Virus record (IMG/VR): IMGVR_UViG_3300044984_000367
Location: 1-32,519 of that record
Source: a virus
DNA length: 32,519 bases
Reading direction: 5' to 3' (one strand)
The stretch's first letter is position 1. Each line of letters opens with the position of its first letter. Made by a program: the position numbers and the translations under genes. Shown here in pieces: positions 19,344 to 27,293 of the stretch. The notes below the pieces were generated by a model that searched no databases, had not been told where the DNA came from, and saw nothing but the letters and a program-made list of their open reading frames with translations.

Positions 19344-20225
19344 TTACCCCGTAAATGTGCCAGATGTGGTGAAAGTATGCACCCAAATTGTGTTTGCGCC
19401 TGACGCATATGATGTAACTGTTCCCCCGCTACCTAACTGCGTGGCGTTTGCATAAGTAATAATTACGATTCCTAATCCACCTGAGCCTCCCGCATTGCCA
19501 CCACCGTTAAAACCACCACCGCCACCACCACCACCTGTATTTATTGTGCCATTACCGCCTGGCGTTGCAACTGCCGACGAACCATTACCGCCACCACCAG
19601 CACCACCAGTGCCGCCAATTTTCCCTCCGTTGCCATCCCCACCACCGCCACCGCCACCTGCATACGTTGTGGAAACGCTTGTAAGAAATGGAAACCCAGC
19701 ACCACCATTACCACCACCACCTGCTGCGGCATTTGCACCAACAGCTAATTTACCGCCGCCGCCGCCACCACCTGTTGCGGAGAAACCTGCGCCTCCCGCA
19801 CTTCCTTCACCAGTTGTACCCGCGCCCCCTGCATTTGGCCCATAACCGCCACCGCCACCAGAGCCACCTGACAGACCAGCCAAAGTTGAGCCGCCTCCCC
19901 CACCACCGCCACCTGTTGATGTATTTATAGAAGCAATTGATGAGTTTGATCCACTTGTTCCATTTACACCTGACGTTGCACCCGCACCGCCTGCCCCAAC
20001 AGTAACCACATAACTGATAGTGGGTAATACAGTTGCAATTGATGAAATAAAACCACCGCCACCGCCGCCACCACCTCGTTCAAACCCACCCCCACCACCG
20101 CCTGCAACAACAAGATAGTTAATGCAATAAGGTGAAGATTTATTTTGCTGTAAAGAACTTAGCCGCAGCATCCCACTTGTGGGCGCACGATACGGGCCAA
20201 TTTGCCCTTGGTTTCCTAAAGCCAT
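19344..20225 (-). CDS. Glycine-rich tail adhesin/fibre tip (293 aa)
   Basis: After an N-terminal linker (MALGNQGQIGPYRAPTSG), a conserved YCINYLVVAGGGGGG leads into more than 150 residues dominated by Gly runs (GGGGGGGG) separated by short variable loops (SIASINTSTG, TLAGLSGG, KLAVGANAAAGGGG). It ends with a short beta domain (GIVIITYANATQLGS, then WVHTFTTSGTFTG). Such Gly-rich repeats form polyglycine-II sandwiches in T-even-type gp38 adhesins, where the loops bind receptor. This is the probable host-range determinant. The start TAATG overlaps the 124-aa gene. Frame kept throughout; low-complexity DNA is prone to errors. Confidence 0.82.
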   Translation of the reverse strand: MALGNQGQIGPYRAPTSGMLRLSSLQQNKSSPYCINYLVVAGGGGGGFERGGGGGGGGFISSIATVLPTISYVVTVGAGGAGATSGVNGTSGSNSSIASINTSTGGGGGGGGSTLAGLSGGSGGGGGYGPNAGGAGTTGEGSAGGAGFSATGGGGGGGKLAVGANAAAGGGGNGGAGFPFLTSVSTTYAGGGGGGGDGNGGKIGGTGGAGGGGNGSSAVATPGGNGTINTGGGGGGGGFNGGGNAGGSGGLGIVIITYANATQLGSGGTVTSYASGANTIWVHTFTTSGTFTG

Positions 20226-20599
20226 TACGAAATGTCCTCATAAGAACAAACGACTTTTAATTTGCTTGATGTACCAGCTGTAGCGCCGATTGACATATTT
20301 TCTTCAAGATAGATCATGGTTGTTTTGTCAATCACAATTAAACTTGAATTTGCAGGAACAGAAATTGTTGAGGCAATAGGTGTCGCAGTCCCGCCAAGCG
20401 CCGCAGCTGAATAATGATTTACCGTAACGTTTACAGCATTAGCAGTATCAATATTAGCCACCACAAGCGAATCAACTTTAAACACTTTACCGCTTGATGC
20501 AGCATTGCTTAAAACTGAAATTGCAGAGGTTGAAGTTAGATCGGCAGTTACGACTTTGCCAAAAATTGCGCTAACGTTAACAATATTAGGTGCGGCCAT
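20225..20599 (-). CDS. Small beta-rich virion protein (124 aa)
   Basis: Ser/Thr/Val-rich, all-beta pattern: MAAPNIVNVSAIFGKVVTAD, then LVVANIDTANAVNVTVNHYS and SSLIVIDKTTMIYLEENMSI. Typical of small structural proteins of tail fibres in aquatic phages. It is followed by the adhesin gene with a TAATG overlap. No enzyme motif; likely part of the fibre or its base. Confidence 0.75.
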   Translation of the reverse strand: MAAPNIVNVSAIFGKVVTADLTSTSAISVLSNAASSGKVFKVDSLVVANIDTANAVNVTVNHYSAAALGGTATPIASTISVPANSSLIVIDKTTMIYLEENMSIGATAGTSSKLKVVCSYEDIS

Positions 20600-20602
20600 G
20601 AT

Positions 20603-21169
20603 TTATAGTCCAAAAATGATTGAAAAAGCGATTGCTTTGCCAGCTGTTACGCCGCCAGCCCCGATAAGTTGAAATTGTGTACCATCATAAACAATTTGAT
20701 ACATTGAACCGCTAACTAATTCACCCGCAGATAACGCTGTTGAACCGTTTTTCACAATAGATTTAGCACCGAGCGCACTAATGTTAATTGTGACTGCACC
20801 AGTATTAGTTGCAGCAGCAATAAACTTAAACGTTTGACCAACAGCATATGCAGTTAATGATGGGCTAACCGACGCTGTAATAGTGTCTGTGCCTGACGCT
20901 GTTAAAAACGAACCAACTGAGCTTTGCACTTGCGATATATTTGCAGAATCAGTCGCAGCCGAGCCAACCCCTAGTCCTGTGAACTTAAATGTTCCCATTG
21001 GAATATTGGCTGTTGCTGTTGTTTGACCGTCTTTAGTCATTGCAGTCGATAAGCCGGTAGCTAAGTCAGCGGTCAGCGCATTAAACGCTGTTGATGAAAT
21101 GACCGTGTTGGTGACAACTGGCTGACCAGTTGAGTTAATTACGAACGTTCCTGAACCGTTATAACTCAT
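20603..21169 (-). CDS. Tail fibre protein (188 aa)
   Basis: The N terminus MSYNGSGTFVINSTGQPVVT, then NTVISSTAFNALTADLATGL and TAMTKDGQTT is a pattern I recognise in phage tail fibres, where this piece attaches to the tail. It then continues with beta-rich segments (SLTAYAVGQTFKFIAAATNT) and a C-terminal strand (YDGTQFQLIGAGG). It lies directly after the ejection protein gene. Probably trimeric. Confidence 0.82.
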   Translation of the reverse strand: MSYNGSGTFVINSTGQPVVTNTVISSTAFNALTADLATGLSTAMTKDGQTTATANIPMGTFKFTGLGVGSAATDSANISQVQSSVGSFLTASGTDTITASVSPSLTAYAVGQTFKFIAAATNTGAVTINISALGAKSIVKNGSTALSAGELVSGSMYQIVYDGTQFQLIGAGGVTAGKAIAFSIIFGL

Positions 21170-21171
21170 GA

Positions 21172-23169
21172 TTATTGTTCCTCTTTTTCTAGCGGACTAG
21201 TAGCAACATTGCCGCCAGCAAGTGTGTTTGCAAGTGCTTGCGCTTTTGCAGATTGTGGCTTAGTTTTTGATAATTCAACAAACAACTTAACACCTTCAGG
21301 GTTTGTCAAAAGTCTTGCCAATTCCTGAGTATTTTTTCCAAGCCGCCAATCTTCATACCATCCGGTTACTGTTGATGGTTTAAAGATTGATTTAGGTATA
21401 GCCCCAATGCCGCCACCTTTTAACTCTTTTTGCGCTTCAATATTTGATGCGGTTAAAGAGCCTTGACCTTGACGCTTGCCTTGCGCTTCCATAACTTCAG
21501 CAAAATTATCAAATCCTCGCCACGCTGCGGGGCTTACGCCTTCCGAAATCAAGGCTTTTAAGTTTTCTTTTTGTTGTGCATTGCCTGTAATGTTTGTAAT
21601 GAACTTAGCGCCGCCTGCTTGGTTTGCGCCACTTTGCAAATTTTGAGAATTTTCATTAAAAATTCCTTCAAGGTTTTGCCGTGTCCAATCTTGAACAATG
21701 TTTGGATCTTTGCTTTTTAAAATTTGAACAGTTTTGCTTATTTCTGTAGGAGTTAATGCTCTAGGATTAGCAGGCATTAAAATATTGCGTTGTGCGCCAG
21801 CAATATCTTCGCCATACCCAACGGTTTCAGCAATTTTTCCAAGTGGTAATTTCTGCATTGGTTCAACAACATCAGTCATGTTTTGTTGAACAATACCTCT
21901 CGCACGTTGATAGGCAGGAGAAATTACGTCAATGTTAGACGTAATGGTTCTAGCTGCTGACGAGGCAACATCTGACGCATTATTGTTGCCTGCTCGTGCA
22001 AACTCACTTGACTTATCATTTAAGTATTTTTTTGCCGCATCAAATACTTGAATTGAATTTGGATTTGCGTTTGTTACCCTGTAAAAAGGGTCTTTCATTA
22101 CAGCTGTTACGGCTTTTTCAATTGCTGGGTCGCTCATCAAGCTAACCATTGTTGAATTGTCTACTAGTTGCCTTTCTGATGCTTTATAGAAAGGTTCAGC
22201 TAATACATTGCCTTCTTTTCTTGCTGCATCGATAGATTCTTTAGCAACAACTTGCATACGTTCAGGTATTTCTAATCCGCCTTGAGTAGGACTAATTTCA
22301 TCAACCGTTCGTGCAAAATATTGAGCATTACCCGCTGGTCTAGCCGCCATAAATGGTGACATTACCGAAGCACCTTTTGGAGAAGATTCAACAATACGTT
22401 GAATATTTGATAAAGGACTGCCCCCAGTAGTTTGAGAAATTGCTTCAGCAGCTGTTACAGGCGCACCAGCGCCAAAAGATTGATTTTGTAATGCTTGAGC
22501 TAATCTAAGTTGTTCAGGTGTTGCGCCTTTTAATGATTCGTTTGCAATCGTTGCCGTAGATGGTCGCAACGACATTGCCGCACCCGTTACTCCCATTGGC
22601 AACATTGTTCCCAATCCTAAAACTAAAGGATTGTCTATACCAAGAGCTTGCATACCTTGTAATGCTGTGCTGCCAACAATTCCTTGAGCGCCAGTTCGTA
22701 GCCCTTGACCGCCAAGATTGCGAGCCGCAGCGGGCAACCCAGAAGTTAATGCTGATCGACCAATGGTATACGGGTTAATACCACCACCACCTGCCAATTG
22801 TGCCGTAAAATCAATTCCTTTTAATATAGGATTTGAGCCTGGCTCATTTTCAGGAACAATGTAACCACGTTCTTTTGCAATGTCGGTTATTGGTTGGTAT
22901 TTTTGAGGGACTGGTGCGCCTTGTGTGGTGAAATACTTATATAGTCGTTTTATATCTTCTGGCAAACCAACCACTACATCGCCAAGTCCTGCTGCACCTT
23001 TTAATAAACTTTGACCAACCATAGGCAACAATTGACGATCACCTGTCATGCCAGGCATCACGCTTTCATTTTGATTCGCCGCTTGTAGTTTTGCATCAAT
23101 TTCAGCAAGCACAGCGGCTCTAGCATCAGCCTGTGCTAATGCTGCTTGTTGCGCTTCTGTCATTGCCAT
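21172..23169 (-). CDS. Large internal/ejection protein candidate (665 aa)
   Basis: Third and largest of a run of Ala/Gln-rich proteins between the gp10-like gene and the fibres, the place where P22 encodes its ejection proteins (gp7, gp20, gp16) that leave the virion with DNA and form a channel. It is mostly helical with a Gly-rich hydrophobic middle (GQGLRTGAQGIVGSTALQGM, GTMLPMGVTGAAMSL) that could enter membrane. No lytic motif is visible. Function is inferred from position and make-up. The start overlaps the 466-aa gene by ten bases. Confidence 0.7.
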   Translation of the reverse strand: MAMTEAQQAALAQADARAAVLAEIDAKLQAANQNESVMPGMTGDRQLLPMVGQSLLKGAAGLGDVVVGLPEDIKRLYKYFTTQGAPVPQKYQPITDIAKERGYIVPENEPGSNPILKGIDFTAQLAGGGGINPYTIGRSALTSGLPAAARNLGGQGLRTGAQGIVGSTALQGMQALGIDNPLVLGLGTMLPMGVTGAAMSLRPSTATIANESLKGATPEQLRLAQALQNQSFGAGAPVTAAEAISQTTGGSPLSNIQRIVESSPKGASVMSPFMAARPAGNAQYFARTVDEISPTQGGLEIPERMQVVAKESIDAARKEGNVLAEPFYKASERQLVDNSTMVSLMSDPAIEKAVTAVMKDPFYRVTNANPNSIQVFDAAKKYLNDKSSEFARAGNNNASDVASSAARTITSNIDVISPAYQRARGIVQQNMTDVVEPMQKLPLGKIAETVGYGEDIAGAQRNILMPANPRALTPTEISKTVQILKSKDPNIVQDWTRQNLEGIFNENSQNLQSGANQAGGAKFITNITGNAQQKENLKALISEGVSPAAWRGFDNFAEVMEAQGKRQGQGSLTASNIEAQKELKGGGIGAIPKSIFKPSTVTGWYEDWRLGKNTQELARLLTNPEGVKLFVELSKTKPQSAKAQALANTLAGGNVATSPLEKEEQ

Positions 23170-24560
23170 AATTTCCTCTGCTCAGGAGTCATTGCGTTCC
23201 ATTGCTGTTGCGTTACTCCCGAACCAGCAGGAGGGCTTTGTGGTGTTGATGCCCTAGTTGGTGGCAAATTAACCGGACTTACGCCTGTTGGCCCTGATGC
23301 TGATTTTGGCAATTCTCCGAGCCTTGTATTCCATCTGTTAGCAATTTCTCTAGCAATTTTTTCTTCAATGTTTAATTGACGCTCTAGATTGTCTTTGGTG
23401 TATGTAATATTTCCAAGTTTTGCATCTTTCAAGAATTTCAAATCTTTGTCTGTAAATCCTTGACCAGTTCCAAGTCCGGCAGTTGCAATTGAATCTAAAG
23501 TGGAAGTTGCTCTGTCTGCATACAAAGCAGTTGTGTTTTTAACTTTTTCAGCAGTTGTAGTACCGCCAATTCCAATTGAAGTAGCCCATGATGCAAGTTC
23601 ATTTTGCCAATCTGCGCCTTTACCTGTAAAAATATTTCCGCTACTTAACAATTCTCGTTGACCTTCAATATTTTGAATTTGTGAAGGTGTTTTGTTTGCC
23701 ATAGCTCTTAATTTAACGTCATCGTCTGCAATACCTTTAGCAAATACTTCGCCATAACCTTTTTCTGTATTTACAGGAACATTGACAGATACTCGTGTGC
23801 TTTTTTGAGCATTTTGATTAGCTAACCATTGGTCAAAAGGTAAACCTGAGTTAGATGCTTTCCAATTTTTAATGTCAGTTGTACCTGACGAACGCAACTC
23901 TTGTAAGCCAATTTCACCCAATTTTGCTAAGCGAGGATTGCCACTTACAACAAAATCAGAATATATCTTGCGTTGTTCATCTTCCGTTGGTGGTTTGGCA
24001 GGTTGCGCTGGTCTGCCTAGCTGCGCTGGCGTTCCCGCAACAGCAGGAATTGTCGGCACAGCAGGCACGGCAACATCGCCAGGCGCAACAAACGGTTGAC
24101 CCGCTTGCGGTGTTTCACCCATACTCATTTTTAGATTTGGGTTATCTTCAAAATCTGAACCCATTGGCGTAAATGAGGTTGCCGGTTTACCTGGTATCTC
24201 AGGCGTACCCATTGTTGCAGGCGTTGCTGGTATAGCTGGTGAACCTTGCGACCCTAGTAAACGAGCCAATTGAGTTTGAGTGTCGGTTTCCATTTTCTTA
24301 GCGACACCTAATCTTTCTTCATCAGCACGATCTTGTCCTGTTACACCTACATACATTTGCAATGCTTTAGCAATGCTTGAAAATGGAGAAATAGGGGCTT
24401 GAATACCTTGATAACTATTTACTTCAATAGGTTGAAAAGCCTGTTGTTGCATAATTTGCGCTAACCGCTCACGCCTTTGAATTGCTGCCAATTCCGATGA
24501 ATAAGGGCTTGGTATTTGCATTGCTGCGTTAGACTGAGTGCCATAAATATTATCAGCCAT
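23160..24560 (-). CDS. Internal/ejection protein candidate (466 aa)
   Basis: N-terminal helices (YSSELAAIQRRERLAQIMQQ) and IKALQ-type segments, then a Pro/Ala/Thr-rich low-complexity linker (GSPAIPATPATMGTPEIPGK, PAVPTIPAVAGTPAQLGRP). A helical C-terminal half follows (KLRAMANKTPSQIQNIEGQR), with a C-terminal tail TQQQWNAMTPEQRKLWQ. Similar proteins are annotated as virion/internal proteins in environmental podoviruses. It lies between the 102-aa and 665-aa genes. Role inferred from context. Confidence 0.7.
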   Translation of the reverse strand: MADNIYGTQSNAAMQIPSPYSSELAAIQRRERLAQIMQQQAFQPIEVNSYQGIQAPISPFSSIAKALQMYVGVTGQDRADEERLGVAKKMETDTQTQLARLLGSQGSPAIPATPATMGTPEIPGKPATSFTPMGSDFEDNPNLKMSMGETPQAGQPFVAPGDVAVPAVPTIPAVAGTPAQLGRPAQPAKPPTEDEQRKIYSDFVVSGNPRLAKLGEIGLQELRSSGTTDIKNWKASNSGLPFDQWLANQNAQKSTRVSVNVPVNTEKGYGEVFAKGIADDDVKLRAMANKTPSQIQNIEGQRELLSSGNIFTGKGADWQNELASWATSIGIGGTTTAEKVKNTTALYADRATSTLDSIATAGLGTGQGFTDKDLKFLKDAKLGNITYTKDNLERQLNIEEKIAREIANRWNTRLGELPKSASGPTGVSPVNLPPTRASTPQSPPAGSGVTQQQWNAMTPEQRKLWQ

Positions 24561-24562
24561 GA

Positions 24563-24871
24563 TTAAGTCCCCATGTCACCAGTATATTTTGGCGCTTGAG
24601 CATTAGCCGAATCAAACATACCGCCAGTTTGTGCTTGACCAAGTTTAAGCCGAGCAATGTAGTCTTTATAATCCTGCATATCGCCTTGCTGATTAAACTG
24701 GTTGTACATTTTCATTGCATCTTGTACGCCGCCAAACGGGTTTTGAGCCGCTGCTTGGCCCATTGATTGCGGCATTTCTTGCTGCCCTTGCAATGAAGTC
24801 TGCTGGGCTTGCTGTTGCAGCATCTGCGCCATTTTTTGTTGCGGAGAAAGGTTTACATATTGATTAAGCAT
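24563..24871 (-). CDS. Gln/Met-rich small internal protein (102 aa)
   Basis: Strikingly rich in Gln and Met: LNQYVNLSPQQKMAQMLQQQ, AQQTSLQGQQEMPQSMGQAA, then NPFGGVQDAMKMYNQFNQQ. The N terminus resembles that of the following 466-aa protein (LAxIMQQQAFQ), which hints at a related partner or a duplicated segment. The start overlaps the PAPS-reductase-like gene by eight bases. A small component of the internal protein set is the likely job. Confidence 0.65.
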   Translation of the reverse strand: MLNQYVNLSPQQKMAQMLQQQAQQTSLQGQQEMPQSMGQAAAQNPFGGVQDAMKMYNQFNQQGDMQDYKDYIARLKLGQAQTGGMFDSANAQAPKYTGDMGT

Positions 24872-25556
24872 CGCAATTCCTTAATAACTCTAAAGTAGGC
24901 AACAAGGCAGACTTTAGTGCCGCCATGTTTATTTTATATTTTTCATGCAAACTTGGGTGTTTTTCTTTCATCCATGCCACTCGATCTGTTGAGTGTGCCA
25001 AATACGCTGTGCAATCGTAACAATCAAGGCTTGAATGGTCGATTGCATAATGTTCTGGTAACTGGCATTGAGTCCGCAAAAACGCCAAAACTTGTTCTTT
25101 AGTCCATGTTTCTATCGGCTGAATGTACGTCACACCATTCACTACCGACCCATGCCGAGCCGTGGATTTATGGCTTTCATCTAGCCTTTGCCCACGAATC
25201 AAATGCGTAATGCCACGTTTAGCTATCGCCTCTGTAAGAGGTTGCCCAACGTTTGCCCAACAACAATTTAAATAACTCTGTACTCGTACTGGCTTATCGC
25301 CTGCAAACACCATACCTTCAAGGCTATGGTCAACTGGCACAACATCACTTGGATAACCGTAAAACTTAATCTGCTGCTCTTGGTCTGACTTTACTTCAAT
25401 AAACTCAACCGCCTCTGCCTTTACTTGTTCAATAATCTTTATCGTTTCAGGATAAGCCTTCCCAGTATTTGCCCAAAAAACAACTGGATTCTTTTCACGG
25501 TATAAATACCAACACGCTAAAGAATCTTTGCCACCTGAGAACGCTAATCCAAGCAT
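24864..25556 (-). CDS. PAPS-reductase-like PP-loop enzyme (230 aa)
   Basis: PP-loop SGGKDS at residues 7-12, then VVFWANTGKAYPETIKII, typical of the PAPS reductase/CysH superfamily. Cysteines follow in LNCCWANVG and at SLDCYDCTAYL, and RGQRLDESHKSTARHG is a conserved substrate-site block. These enzymes activate substrates through adenylation-type chemistry: sulfate reduction, tRNA thiolation, or DNA phosphorothioation (DndC). It is embedded in the virion operon with TAATG and 8-base overlaps, so it is a genuine late gene. The substrate is unknown; similar genes occur in many phages. Confidence 0.88.
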   Translation of the reverse strand: MLGLAFSGGKDSLACWYLYREKNPVVFWANTGKAYPETIKIIEQVKAEAVEFIEVKSDQEQQIKFYGYPSDVVPVDHSLEGMVFAGDKPVRVQSYLNCCWANVGQPLTEAIAKRGITHLIRGQRLDESHKSTARHGSVVNGVTYIQPIETWTKEQVLAFLRTQCQLPEHYAIDHSSLDCYDCTAYLAHSTDRVAWMKEKHPSLHEKYKINMAALKSALLPTLELLRNCDA

Positions 25557-26854
25557 TAGAAATACATTGCCGCCATACCACCCAACGATGCAAGACCTTG
25601 AATACCCGCATTAGCGCCTGATTGCTGAATACCGTAACGTGTCATATCAGCTTGACCTTGCGCTTGCGTACCCGCAAAGGTAGGCGCTGGCGCTACGCTC
25701 ATGCCTTGATAACCTTGGAATTGAGGCAATTGAATCTGTGAACCGCCCATTAACCCAATGACTTCATTGATTGGCTGTTGTCGCAACGCCAAATCCTGCG
25801 CTAATTGCTGTTGTTGCGCTGTATTTTGGAATTGGGCTTTTGCTAATGCTTGGTTGTACTGTTGACCTTGTGCCGTAATACCTTGACCAAAGTTTTGACC
25901 AACCGCAGCATTTGCCAGTTGATCCGCAGTTACACCTTGACCAAAGTTTTGACCAATTGCCGTGTTATACAAGCCAGCCTGCGACAATTGCTCATTTAAT
26001 CCTTGTTGACGAGCCGCCATATCAAGGTTAATGCCTTGCAGAGCCGCTTGGTTATACAAGTCGTTTTTGCTCATCTCACGATTTCTAAACGCAGCATCAT
26101 ACGCAGCTGTGCCTGGCGCTAAACCTTGGTTTGCTAATGCTTGTTTAAAAGATACATCACCAGCTTGAATAGTGGGGTCAAGTCTTGCCAAAATAGCTTG
26201 TTGAGCGTTTATGCCTGCATTAGTAGGCATGACAGTTAAACCACTTGTATCAATTTGTCGTTGCGCTAAACCGTATGTATCGGCAGCTGTTTTTGCTTGC
26301 GCTAAACCATATTGATCGGCTAATGGCGCTGCTTGATACCCAGTAAAATCTTTTTTAATCTCAGTTGATGTTGGTGTAAAAGGCTGCGACAGCGTAGCGT
26401 AAGCATTTGAAATGCCTCTTTCACCAAGGTTGGCTAATGAAGTTTGCACACGTTGCTGTGCATCTAGTGTTTGTTGCGCTTGTGGGGTTAACGTTTGGGT
26501 AACAGTCGGTTGACCACCGCCAGTCATAAACCCTTCACGGGTTGGCGCAGCGCCTCGTTTTGCATTGGCTAAATCAAACCCAGCTTGATCGAAACTTGTT
26601 TGACCGCCTTCCCCAGTCCGATAATAAGAATTTGGGTCGATTTTGTCTGCGTTGTATTTAGCCAACGCTGTTTCATATGACGATTGGTCAAATGTTGGGT
26701 TTGAATAAGTGACAGTTTGATTCCCAAATGGTGTATACATATTTGGGTTTGACATTATGTTTGACTGCCTAGCCGCTGTTAGGTTATCAATACCTTGCTG
26801 CTTGGCTGCGCCAATATAATCTGGTGCTGGTGGTGCTGCGCTTGACTTACCCAT
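25556..26854 (-). CDS. Internal/tail-associated protein with 18-residue repeats (432 aa)
   Basis: Ala/Gln/Asn-rich. N-terminal MGKSSAAPPAPDYIGAAKQQ is a motif common in phage internal or tail proteins of aquatic podoviruses. The middle contains tandem imperfect units NTAIGQNFGQGVTADQLA and NAAVGQNFGQGITAQGQQ. A helical C-terminal part ends in a hydrophobic GIQGLASLGGMAAMYF. It lies immediately after the GNAT-like gene and before the PP-loop gene. Probably the first ejection-type protein of the set; no catalytic motif is seen. Confidence 0.75.
   Translation of the reverse strand: MGKSSAAPPAPDYIGAAKQQGIDNLTAARQSNIMSNPNMYTPFGNQTVTYSNPTFDQSSYETALAKYNADKIDPNSYYRTGEGGQTSFDQAGFDLANAKRGAAPTREGFMTGGGQPTVTQTLTPQAQQTLDAQQRVQTSLANLGERGISNAYATLSQPFTPTSTEIKKDFTGYQAAPLADQYGLAQAKTAADTYGLAQRQIDTSGLTVMPTNAGINAQQAILARLDPTIQAGDVSFKQALANQGLAPGTAAYDAAFRNREMSKNDLYNQAALQGINLDMAARQQGLNEQLSQAGLYNTAIGQNFGQGVTADQLANAAVGQNFGQGITAQGQQYNQALAKAQFQNTAQQQQLAQDLALRQQPINEVIGLMGGSQIQLPQFQGYQGMSVAPAPTFAGTQAQGQADMTRYGIQQSGANAGIQGLASLGGMAAMYF
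25881..25956 (-). repeat. Direct repeat of 22 identical bases, 54 bases apart, in the 432-aa gene
   Basis: 25881-25902 and 25935-25956 are identical and encode the shared GQNFGQG core of two 18-residue units. The spacing is an exact codon multiple, so unit gain or loss by recombination would keep frame. Confidence 0.8.
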
Positions 26855-27293
26855 TTTCTACCCCTAGAAATCGGCACTTTTCCCGTGCCAATGTCAAAAA
26901 TATAATATCGCCATCCGGTGCTGCATCTTTAACCCTTGCTTCTTCAACAAAACCCATCTTAGTAACTAATTTTAGGCTTTTTGCATGGGTACTGCTCACC
27001 GGCACAATAATCTTTTTTACCTTACAAAACTCAAAAGGGTAACTAAATATCGCTTTTAAATACCCTTTTGTAATTCGTCCTTCAATTGCTATATGGCACA
27101 CAATCGAGGCTTTGTTCCAATTCTCGTAAATCACGCCTGCAATAATCTGACCGTCACGCTCTAACCCAATTGCTTGCGAACCATCTGCAAAATACTTACC
27201 CTGCACTCGCTCTGCAACCCAATGGCCTATATCAGCGCCTTGGGTTATATGCCACCCCAACCTTGTTGGTAAACAATGTCCGTCGATGCCCAT
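26847..27293 (-). CDS. GNAT-like acetyltransferase (148 aa)
   Basis: Follows the GNAT fold: QAIGLERDGQIIAGVIYENW (beta strands), SIVCHIAIEGRITKGYLKAI, a helix, then IIVPVSSTHAKSLKLVTKMG and FVEEARVKDAAPDGD with the usual late motif (KxGFxEE). The acetyl-CoA pyrophosphate loop is not sharp. Similar proteins stand beside tail genes in many podoviruses. The start at 27293 overlaps the gp10-like gene by 49 bases; TTG 27260 would give MGWHITQGADIGHWV, similar to relatives, so the start is uncertain. Acceptor unknown. Confidence 0.8.
   Translation of the reverse strand: MGIDGHCLPTRLGWHITQGADIGHWVAERVQGKYFADGSQAIGLERDGQIIAGVIYENWNKASIVCHIAIEGRITKGYLKAIFSYPFEFCKVKKIIVPVSSTHAKSLKLVTKMGFVEEARVKDAAPDGDIIFLTLAREKCRFLGVENG

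Noticed and set aside
19495-19845. Proline-rich plus-strand frame (PPPPPP runs)
   Set aside because: Antisense image of the glycine-rich adhesin: GGN codons read as CCN on the other strand. No ribosome site and no operon.
19344-21169. A diversity-generating retroelement acting on the fibre genes
   Set aside because: No reverse transcriptase and no template repeat are visible in the window.
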